This document shows positions 20,184 to 27,150 of a stretch of 64,000 nucleotides of DNA, piece after piece (the stretch's first letter is position 1; each line of letters begins with the position of its first letter). The notes beneath the pieces were generated by a model that ran no database searches, was not told the origin of the DNA, and was given only the letters and a program-made list of their open reading frames with translations. Both the position numbers and the translations under genes were made by a program. Origin of the DNA: Meloidogyne chitwoodi (lineage: Eukaryota > Nematoda > Chromadorea > Rhabditida > Meloidogynidae); the NCBI GenBank assembly GCA_015183035.1, contig JACZZP010000019.1, forward strand, positions 868,001 through 932,000, in the 5' to 3' direction.

Positions 20184-20226
20184 CTATTAACGCTCGTGAA
20201 GTTTTTAATGCTAATTCGTTATATGC
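20162..20226 (+). promoter_or_regulatory. Candidate programmed -1 ribosomal frameshift signal in MCP
   Basis: The heptamer T TTT TTA (20162-20168) is in the register required for tandem -1 slippage (codons TTT at 20163 and TTA at 20166). After a 7-nt spacer comes GCGTATAAC (20176-20184), which can pair with GTTATATGC (20218-20226). That is nine pairs with one G-U and a 33-nt loop containing a further ATTAA/TTAAT pairing. Slippage here leads straight into the frame of the remaining MCP. The alternative is loss of one T from a longer T run. Confidence 0.5.
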
Positions 20227-21190
20227 TTACAAAACATATTTTTCACATGAACTTTCATTTTCACAAAATGCAAAAAGTTCTCATTTAAACGCTGCTGGGT
20301 ATTATTTTAATAATACAGTAAGCCAAGAAAATGGATTAGATTTTCTTGAAAGAAAAAATTTATTTGATAAAAGTAAAACAGCTCAATTCATTGCTAAACT
20401 TGACGCAGACCTATTCAATCAACCACTTTATTTAATTAATCATTGTGAAATCGATATTGAAATTGTCCCAAACGATTCACGTTTTATTCTTATCTCATCT
20501 GGAATTCAAAATGCTATGGATGTATCAAATAATTATCATTTTGAAGTTGTAAATATGAAACTATATGTAAAAAAAGTAGATTTAATGGATGGTTTGGCTC
20601 TTGATATAGCCAAACGACTTGAAACAAAACCAGCTAGATATTCTATTCGAAAAACTATGATGAAACCACTCTTTATTAGTCAAGGTCGTTATGAATTCAA
20701 TGCTAATCTTTTTATGGATCAAATTCCCCGGCGTATAACATTAGGTCTAGTAGCAAATAAAGATTATGTTGGTGATATTACTCGAAGTCCTTTCAATTTT
20801 CAACATTTTAATGTTCGTGAAATTAGTATAATAGCTAATGGTAGAAATTATCCACAAGCTCCTTATGATTTTAATTATAAAAAAGGTAAATATGTTAGAG
20901 CTTTCAACGATATGAATGAGGCAATAGGGTTTTCAAACTCAAATGAAAGTAACGGAATAACTTATCAACAATATGGCAAGACACATTGTATTTATGTTTT
21001 TAATCTAACGAATAGTGGAGAAGACAATGGTGGAACTTTTGATTTGATTAAAAACGGAACAACAGCTGTAAATATAAAATTCAATGAAGCTGTACCAGAG
21101 GGAGGAATTATGCTCATTGTTATGGGAGAAGCTGATTCACTTATTATGCTTGATAAAAATCGAACTATAGCCAGTGATACAACGATATAA
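20174..21190 (+). CDS. Major capsid protein, main part (-1 frame)
   Basis: 338 codons from an internal ATG at 20174; the frame is open back to the slippery site. Recognisable parts of the double-jelly-roll fold are ANSLYAYKTYFSHELSFSQN, the LINHCEIDIEIVPN strand pair and the C-terminal GGIMLIVMGEAD. Together with the upstream part the total is about 440 residues, a normal length for Polinton MCP. It could be translated from its own ATG, but that product would lack the first jelly-roll strands. Apart from the one frame change I see no stop codon or deletion. Confidence 0.85.
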   Translation: MRITINAREVFNANSLYAYKTYFSHELSFSQNAKSSHLNAAGYYFNNTVSQENGLDFLERKNLFDKSKTAQFIAKLDADLFNQPLYLINHCEIDIEIVPNDSRFILISSGIQNAMDVSNNYHFEVVNMKLYVKKVDLMDGLALDIAKRLETKPARYSIRKTMMKPLFISQGRYEFNANLFMDQIPRRITLGLVANKDYVGDITRSPFNFQHFNVREISIIANGRNYPQAPYDFNYKKGKYVRAFNDMNEAIGFSNSNESNGITYQQYGKTHCIYVFNLTNSGEDNGGTFDLIKNGTTAVNIKFNEAVPEGGIMLIVMGEADSLIMLDKNRTIASDTTI

Positions 21191-21284
21191 ATATAATTAC
21201 ATTTTATATAAAAATTTTTATCTAAAAATTTTTCTATTTATAAAAATTTTATAAGATCCCTTACTTTTTGTTACTATTTCAAAA

Positions 21285-21875
21285 GAAAAAAAGATAAATT
21301 AAATTATTTTTTTAATTTGCATAAATGATTGATTGACAGGTTTTTAAAATTTTTAAAAGAAATTTTATTATTTTTTAAATTTGCTTTAATGATTAATTGA
21401 CAGTTTTTTTAAATTTTTAAAAGAAATTTTATTATTTTTAAATTTGCATAAAAGATTGATTGATATGTTTTTAAAATTTTTTAAAAGAAATTTTATTATT
21501 TTTAAATTTGCATAAATGATTGATTGACAGGTTTTTAAAATTTTTAAAAGAAATTTTATTATTTTTAAATTTGAATAAATGATTGATTGACAGGTTTTTA
21601 AAAATTTTTCAAAAGAAAAAAAATAAATTATTTAAACTTACATAAATGATTGACAGGTTTTTAAAATTTTTAAAAGGAAAAAAGATAAACTATTTAAATT
21701 TACATAAATGACTGATTGAAAAGTTTTTAAAAGAAATTTTTATTTTTTTCAAATTTGCATAAAAGATTGACAGGTTTTTAAAAGAAATTTTTATTATGTT
21801 TTAAATTTGCATAAAAGATTGACAGGTTTTTAAAAGAAAATTTTATTATTTTTAAAAAAATGTTTACAAATCATG
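21285..21875. repeat. Degenerate tandem repeat, about 62-bp unit
   Basis: About nine units each contain TTTTAAAAGAAATTTT, AAATTTGCATAAATGATTGA and TTGACAGGTTTTTAAA, in decreasing regularity to the right. It occupies the only long gap in the element's gene array, between MCP and the 21964 gene. Its role is unknown. Confidence 0.8.
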
Positions 21876-21920
21876 CTGCGAGCTCTTGAATGTTTTTTTC
21901 TCTCATATAAAAATTTTTTG

Positions 21921-21930
21921 TATATAAATA
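21921..21930 (+). promoter_or_regulatory. TATA box of the membrane protein-protease cassette
   Basis: TATATAAATA lies 43 nt before the ATG at 21964. Confidence 0.5.
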
Positions 21931-21963
21931 TGGGGACCATTTTTTTTTTAAATCATTTAAAAG

Positions 21964-22440
21964 ATGAAAAATATTTTGAAAATAATTTTTCTTATTAGAA
22001 TTTTTATTCCGTCGATTGAAGGATTACTAACAGGGGGCAGTGTAAAATTAGATGATATTCCAGAATATTCTGAACTTGTAAAATATTATAGAAAAAATAC
22101 AACAAATATTTCAAGAGATCCAATATTATACTCAAAAGAAAAAGTTGTGGCGCCTGTTCCAAATTTTCTTAATTTTCCTTTTGAAAATCTACCTTTGCTT
22201 TGCAAAGAAAGCCCACCAGACAACAGTATTTATGGACATGTATTTTGTTGGGGAATGATATGTTTATATGCACTTCTTATAGTCAGCTTAATTATATATC
22301 AACTACGATCTGTTCTCTGGTTTAAATTTAAACTTCCAACTGTCAATACTAAACAAGAAAATGTATTCAAGTCAGATAACACAAATTCTGAGATCAAATC
22401 CCCACACATCGAAAATATTTCAAGGATGTTATCCGTGTAA
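21964..22440 (+). CDS. Membrane protein of the Maverick element, unknown
   Basis: 158 residues. A signal peptide (about 1-19, MKNILKIIFLIRIFIPSIEG) is followed by an extracellular-looking segment with two or three Cys, then a transmembrane helix (about 97-115, MICLYALLIVSLIIYQL) and a 40-residue cytoplasmic tail. The tail is encoded in DNA that overlaps the protease gene by 80 nt in another frame. The topology resembles small viral type I membrane proteins, but no family is recognised. Confidence 0.7.
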   Translation: MKNILKIIFLIRIFIPSIEGLLTGGSVKLDDIPEYSELVKYYRKNTTNISRDPILYSKEKVVAPVPNFLNFPFENLPLLCKESPPDNSIYGHVFCWGMICLYALLIVSLIIYQLRSVLWFKFKLPTVNTKQENVFKSDNTNSEIKSPHIENISRMLSV

Positions 22441-22807
22441 TCGTCTACCAAACCCTGCATCTGTTCGAGAAAAAATATTAATTGTTAATTTGGATCCTTT
22501 TGGTTATGAAGGTTCACATTGGATTATAATTTACATTAACAAAATGAAAGATGTAATATATTTCGATAGTTTAGCTCTTGAAACAAGTATTTGTATGATT
22601 AATACATTTCTTAAAAATTTTTCTAAAATTATAAAAAATATAAAACCTTATCAATCCCCTTATTCTAATACTTGTGCTCATCATTGTATTTCTTTTATTT
22701 ATTTTTTCTCTAAAGGTTATAATTTTGACAAATATTTAGAATTGTTAGACAATGAATTAAATCCTGATTTATTCGTATTAAATGTTTTAAATAAAATAAT
22801 AAATTAA
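22361..22807 (+). CDS. Adenain-like cysteine protease
   Basis: 148 residues. The catalytic set of the adenain/Ulp1 fold is visible: H53 in GSHW, D69 in YFDS, Q98 in KPYQSPY and C105 in NTCAHHC. The N-terminal NPHTSKIFQGCYPCNRLP is also typical, which supports the start inside the preceding gene (80-nt overlap). In Polintons and adenoviruses this enzyme matures capsid proteins. The ORF is intact. Confidence 0.9.
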   Translation: MYSSQITQILRSNPHTSKIFQGCYPCNRLPNPASVREKILIVNLDPFGYEGSHWIIIYINKMKDVIYFDSLALETSICMINTFLKNFSKIIKNIKPYQSPYSNTCAHHCISFIYFFSKGYNFDKYLELLDNELNPDLFVLNVLNKIIN

Positions 22808-22813
22808 ATATAA

Positions 22814-23213
22814 TTATGAATGTGTTTTAAGATACAGTTGAGTTAAATTTGCACAATCAGGGCACAAATAAAACAAATATTTAAAAGAATATTGATATAG
22901 AATTGGAAAAATTTCATCTTGTTTTTGACTCAAGTTGAATTTAACACAATCTGAACACCATTTTCCAGCTTTAAAGTAGTTGATCAGAATGCTAAGTCGT
23001 GCTCCAATATCCAACGGTTTTCCTTCGTTTAAAGCAAGGCTCAGAGCATTAACATAATCTCGAGTTGGTGGGAAGTGTAGGTAACGACATGTTCCCTAAA
23101 ATTAAATATTCTTTTTATTAATTTAAATTAAAAATAATAACCTCTACAGCTCTTATAATCTCAATTTCATCAGGATCTTCAGCATGTTTTCGTTTTATAG
23201 GTCCTTTTATCAT
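22814..23213 (-). CDS. Spliced two-CxxC (zinc-ribbon-like) protein
   Basis: Two exons on the - strand, 23213-23142 and 23095-22814, joined in phase 0 over a 44-nt GT-AG intron; the product is 117 residues. The N-terminus is basic (MIKGPIKRKHAEDPDE). The C-terminal half has GKWCSDCVKF and, 25 residues after it, LYLCPDCANL, a pair of CxxC knuckles that could bind one zinc. It is the only - strand gene of the array and ends 6 nt from the protease stop, so the two converge. I do not recognise the family. It may be an element gene or a host gene at the element's edge. Confidence 0.65.
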
Positions 23214-23357
23214 TGTTATATAATAATATTTTATAATATGAATAATAAAAAAATATATTAAAATGAGTATATTTTATTTAAAAATTATACTATTCAAAAA
23301 TAAAATTGGCGTGGTTTAGTTGAAATAAAAAAATAGAATATTATGATGTAATCAATA
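23214..23357. other. Short segment between Maverick genes and the retroelement
   Basis: AT-rich, with a GGCGTGGTTTAGTTG box at about 23308. This is where the rest of the Maverick would be expected. Homology with the right LTR begins at 23358. Confidence 0.4.
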
Positions 23358-23941
23358 AGTCGACTATGAAATAATCGACTGTAAGAGTCGACTCTGTTGT
23401 TAATAGTCGACTATGAAATAGTCGACTTTGTTGTTCTTGGTCGATTTTGAAAAGAGTCGACCGGGCGAAAGGCGATAGTAAATAGTCGCCTTTATTGTTG
23501 TTAATCGACGGGAGAGGAGAGTCGATTGAAGAGAAGAGCGATAGTCAACTAATTTTAGTTGACTTTGTTGAGACGATTGCTGAGTCGACTGTTGCCAATC
23601 GACCGGAGAGGACAAGTCCTTAATCAACCAAAAGAATAAAGAAGAACGAAGAAAAATATTTATTTTATCCAAATATTATAATAAAGCACAAAAATAAAAA
23701 TAATAGGAGCACAAATATAATTAATGGACAGTGTGAGGTCAACAATGGTGGAATACAACGGAATACATAAAAATGGGGGAAAAATAAATGCTTAAATACC
23801 GGCTGACGTGTGGGCGTGTCTTACTTAAACCAGCCGGCTAAAAGAGAAAATAGGCGTAGTAATTAAAAAGGGACATTTAAAAACAGGGACAAAATGAAAT
23901 AGGACAATACGACAAAAGAAAGGGTCGCCATTGGCGACAGT
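23358..23941 (-). repeat. 3' LTR of the BEL/Pao element
   Basis: 584 bp, no difference seen by eye from 35372-35955. On the - strand it begins TGTCGCCAATGGCGACC. Its other end lacks a clear CA. It contains many AGTCGACT-type palindromes and AATAAA-type words. An ORF across it (23400-23672) is repeated identically in the other LTR and is not a gene. Confidence 0.9.
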
Positions 23942-23949
23942 CCCGCCCA
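23942..23949 (-). other. Polypurine tract
   Basis: On the - strand GGGCGGGA abuts the start of the 3' LTR, the expected place of the plus-strand primer. Confidence 0.5.
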
Positions 23950-23958
23950 GGAAGTTGG

Positions 23959-26900
23959 CTATTTAGCCAATTCTATTTCTCTTGTTTCTTCACCATCTGG
24001 TTCTGCAGCCACACGTGAGAAGCTTGGACGATCTGCTAATAACTTCTGAAATTGTTGAGCACCTTTGATCGACGTTTTGAACCCGTTAAGCAATGTGAGA
24101 GACGTGGGTGACAATTTACATCGTTTACGACGATCATTCAGAATGGTGTAAACATTATCCGTGAGTAATTGCTCATCTATGATCACGTTTGCTATTTTTT
24201 TAGAAGGTCCATGCGAAGCCTCTAAGAACTGACTGCCACGGCGAATAAATGCTTTGGTTGTTGTTGATGATTCTGGCTGTACCGGTAGTTCTAAAAAAGC
24301 TTTTACTTCTTCTGCCGACCAAACACGATGCGGAGGACGTGGTTCGTCGTCTTTATTTTCTTTACGTTGTTTCTCCTTGTTGCTCTCGAAAACTTCACAC
24401 ACGATTTTGAAGGTGTTGGGGTGAACATTTTGCGTGTACTGCGAAGCCTGTTGTTGATGGGTCTTTGAACCGGAACGTAACAACAAATGAGACTGCATTT
24501 TACCAACACGCTCCTTTAAAACCTTTTTCCACTGGTCAAACACCACAGGTCGTTGTGCTTCAATATCTTGTAACATCTTCTTAGTGATTTTATCGCCTCC
24601 GTATCTTGCCGAATCTGGGTCCAACATACTGATGTAGTCATTGGCCAGAGGACGAGAAATCGGAAGCCCACAAAGCTGGCGTTCTACGAATTTAAGTTTA
24701 TTAGTTGTTTCAGCCGAAGCTTGCTGCTGTTGTCGAATAGCCAATTTCTCTGTGTAGGTTAATTTTTTAGCATTGTCAATTGCACGTTGTTTAAGTCTTT
24801 TTGCTTGTAGTTCTGCACGTGTTACCTGTCCAAATTCCGGCAGTTTAAAATTATTTTGTAGTTTAATTGGAGGTAGTTTTGGATCATAACGTGGATCAAT
24901 AATTAGCGGCACAAGTCCATCCACTATTTGTGGTTTAATTGGAATCCTTTTAATTTTAGGAATTTTGTAGTTAGAATCAGACGTTATTGGCGAATCAGGC
25001 GATTCTAATGTAGTAGTATTTATTAATAATGCAGCAGTTGGAGGTGGTGGTGTCGTTAATGGAGTAGGCGATATTGGCGCCAAACCTGAATTATCAATAA
25101 CCGGAGGTTCAATGACCTCCGCTGATGGTGCTGCTTTTGTAATAACTGCGGCAGTGATCACTTTAGTTGTCTCTGTCGGGTCAGTAGTTGCCAATTTTCT
25201 TAATAGGGCGGCCTTTGCCCTCCGTGATTCTAGTTTGTTGTTAAAACCAATCATTTGACGCCAAGCTTTTCGAGTGAAGCCTTTTTGATGATACGGGCAA
25301 GCCCGCTCGCCTGGTTTGTGTCCCGATGAAGTACTTCCCATGTGATCACAAACTAAACACACTGGTGGAGTCGGCATCAGTTCAGCTTTAAGTTGCCGTC
25401 GTTCTTTGTCTGATAATAAGTTTATTTCTGCCTGAGCCATTAAAAGATTTGAGTAATTAGTAAATGATGGTGTAAAATTAAAGCAATTGGAAGTGGAGGG
25501 TGTGGCACGCGAGCGGAGAACTGATTGAATAGATAAACTTTGGGCCATTGATGTATAAAAATAAAAGGCCAAAAGAATGAAATAAAAGTGGCTTGTTGCT
25601 GGCGAAAATGTGCTGCGCTTGTTTTTTGGCGTTGTAGAAAACAAAAGATATTCTCCGCCTTCTTTCTTCTTACACTGCCGGGTAGAAGAGAGATTATTGA
25701 AGGAATGCTGGCCAGGGCGAGAACAATGCTGAATAGAAGAGAGACGCCCACAAGCTATGCGTTGTCCATTTGACTGAGAAGAGTAAAGAGTCGACTTTCG
25801 CTGGTGAGTAAAATTTGCCCGCCGGGGCGATTGGCTATTGGTTGAATAATGAAGAGTCGACTGATGAAAAGTCGCCTTCGGGCGAATCGTAGTTGACTGT
25901 TGAAAAGTCGCCCGAGGGCGATTACTAGTATATTGCCTGGTCGATTTATAAATTGACTGTTGCTTACAATGAGGAGTCGACCGTGGGCGATTAATATGAG
26001 CCTGCTTAAATCCTCCATTGTCAAATCCTGAATTCACAAAGGGCGACTTTGGTCGAGTTCGGCTAATATTTTTGAATCTTCCGTCAAATGGTCGAGTGTT
26101 GTGAGTTAACTGATCTGGTTGCTGATCATGAGGTACGAAGTCATATTCGGCGCCGGAATTATTGTCTGTAGTTAGTTCACTGCCATTGGCGATCCATTTT
26201 AGTCTTTCAGTAGGGACGATTTCATAATGACGCTCGCCATATTTCCAACATTGTCTGCGTCGATTTGATCGGTTACCAAATCCTCGTATGCCATGACGAT
26301 TTTCACATTCAATTGGATTTCCGAACAGTACGCAGATGAGGTCCGGTCTGTTCAATGTGACTTTGCTGTTGAAATAGTGTTGCTCGACGGTACAGGCTGG
26401 CATTATTAGTTCTTTGTTAGCAGGAAGCTGAGTGAATCCAGACAGTCCACTGGGGAGTCGATTAGTTCCTTTTGCGGTGTGCATCTCCAAAGTGGCGATT
26501 CCACTATCCAGTAGATTAGCAATTGACACACCAGCTTGAAAGCAAATCTTCTTGTCCATATTCCACCCAAAGTGATGATGATCCAACCATTGGTCCAGAC
26601 GTTGTGGGGTTGGTTGACAAGTCGAATGGAGACGCACCATTTTCGATTTAAAAACTTTTCCAGAGTTTTTAAAATGATTAATGAAGTACAAGTGGAGATA
26701 AACTTTTCTAATCGTATAGGGGCGTGGCCAATGAAGTTCCATTGTTAAGATCAAGCTCGTGTATAAAGTAGGCGTGGCCATACCATTTGAGTGGGTAAGT
26801 GGTGAAATATCGAGTATTGTGTTGAGCTCGATATCCGAAGTCGAAGTAATCGAGGGCAGTGTAGTACAAGACGAGAATACTTGTAGTTTTAATTTTGTGA

Positions 26901-27003
26901 TGCCCAAACTCGAAACCGAAGGTCGAAACCAACGGAGACTCGTTGTCAAAAGTCGAGACCCGAGACTCTGGGTCAAAAGTCGAGACCCGAGACTCGGGGT
27001 CAA
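23959..27003 (-). CDS. Large extra 3' ORF of the retroelement (accessory protein)
   Basis: 1,014 codons open on the - strand downstream of the envelope, ending 17 nt before the LTR. The first part comes from the XhoI-like minisatellite and is unlikely to be a true start. A sensible internal start is ATG 25440 (MAQAEINLLSDKERRQLKAE), giving 493 residues. They contain CLVCDHMGSTSSGHKPGERA followed by CPYHQKG (possible zinc site), a Pro/Thr-rich linker, then Lys/Arg-rich helices to the end. The upstream half (about 26640-25900) reads coherently too (FGNPIECENRHGIRGFG, QCWKYGERHYEIVP) and may be another exon or protein. Standard BEL/Pao elements lack such an ORF. Function unknown; expression probably needs splicing. 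Confidence 0.6.
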   Translation of the reverse strand: MTPSLGSRLLTQSLGSRLLTTSLRWFRPSVSSLGITKLKLQVFSSCTTLPSITSTSDIELNTILDISPLTHSNGMATPTLYTSLILTMELHWPRPYTIRKVYLHLYFINHFKNSGKVFKSKMVRLHSTCQPTPQRLDQWLDHHHFGWNMDKKICFQAGVSIANLLDSGIATLEMHTAKGTNRLPSGLSGFTQLPANKELIMPACTVEQHYFNSKVTLNRPDLICVLFGNPIECENRHGIRGFGNRSNRRRQCWKYGERHYEIVPTERLKWIANGSELTTDNNSGAEYDFVPHDQQPDQLTHNTRPFDGRFKNISRTRPKSPFVNSGFDNGGFKQAHINRPRSTPHCKQQSIYKSTRQYTSNRPRATFQQSTTIRPKATFHQSTLHYSTNSQSPRRANFTHQRKSTLYSSQSNGQRIACGRLSSIQHCSRPGQHSFNNLSSTRQCKKKEGGEYLLFSTTPKNKRSTFSPATSHFYFILLAFYFYTSMAQSLSIQSVLRSRATPSTSNCFNFTPSFTNYSNLLMAQAEINLLSDKERRQLKAELMPTPPVCLVCDHMGSTSSGHKPGERACPYHQKGFTRKAWRQMIGFNNKLESRRAKAALLRKLATTDPTETTKVITAAVITKAAPSAEVIEPPVIDNSGLAPISPTPLTTPPPPTAALLINTTTLESPDSPITSDSNYKIPKIKRIPIKPQIVDGLVPLIIDPRYDPKLPPIKLQNNFKLPEFGQVTRAELQAKRLKQRAIDNAKKLTYTEKLAIRQQQQASAETTNKLKFVERQLCGLPISRPLANDYISMLDPDSARYGGDKITKKMLQDIEAQRPVVFDQWKKVLKERVGKMQSHLLLRSGSKTHQQQASQYTQNVHPNTFKIVCEVFESNKEKQRKENKDDEPRPPHRVWSAEEVKAFLELPVQPESSTTTKAFIRRGSQFLEASHGPSKKIANVIIDEQLLTDNVYTILNDRRKRCKLSPTSLTLLNGFKTSIKGAQQFQKLLADRPSFSRVAAEPDGEETREIELAK

Positions 27004-27150
27004 AATCGAGACTCGAGACTCGAGGTCAAAAGTCGAGACTCGAGGTCAAAAGTCGAGACTCGAGACTCGAGGTCAAAAGTCGAGACTCGAGACTCGAGGT
27101 CAAAAGTCGAGACTCGAGACTCGAGGTCAAAAGTCGAGACCTTCTCAAAT
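26935..27150. repeat. GTCGAGACTCGAG minisatellite
   Basis: About eight units of 18-27 bp are built from AAAAGTCGAGACTCGAGACT and CGAGGTC. Each is a near-palindrome (CTCGAG, GAGTCTC). It encodes the VSTFDLESR repeats at the end of the envelope ORF and the first residues of the 3' ORF in another frame. Likely a recent expansion. Confidence 0.8.

Larger units (their letters stand above)
12369..23213 (+). mobile_element. Maverick/Polinton (adintovirus-like) element, DNA polymerase not seen
   Basis: Twelve closely packed genes include the diagnostic set of virus-like Polintons: A32-like packaging ATPase (13712), rve integrase with chromodomain (15837), penton-like protein (16965), pVI-like protein (19370), double-jelly-roll MCP (19863) and adenain-like protease (22361). 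Spacers on the + strand are 6-89 nt apart from one tandem-repeat gap at 21191-21963. All ORFs are open except the MCP, which has one -1 frame change. No protein-primed family-B DNA polymerase and no terminal inverted repeats are visible. The right boundary meets a BEL/Pao retroelement at 23358. The limits given are those of the recognised genes plus the first TATA box, not of proven termini. Confidence 0.85.

Noticed and set aside
20174..21190. Separate, self-contained capsid gene starting at ATG 20174
   Set aside because: The frame is open upstream of this ATG and the missing first strands of the jelly roll are encoded just before it in the other frame.
23400..23672. 90-residue ORF, repeated at 35414-35686
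   Set aside because: It lies wholly within the LTRs and its identical copy in the other LTR is explained by LTR duplication; its translation is low-complexity Ser/Gln.
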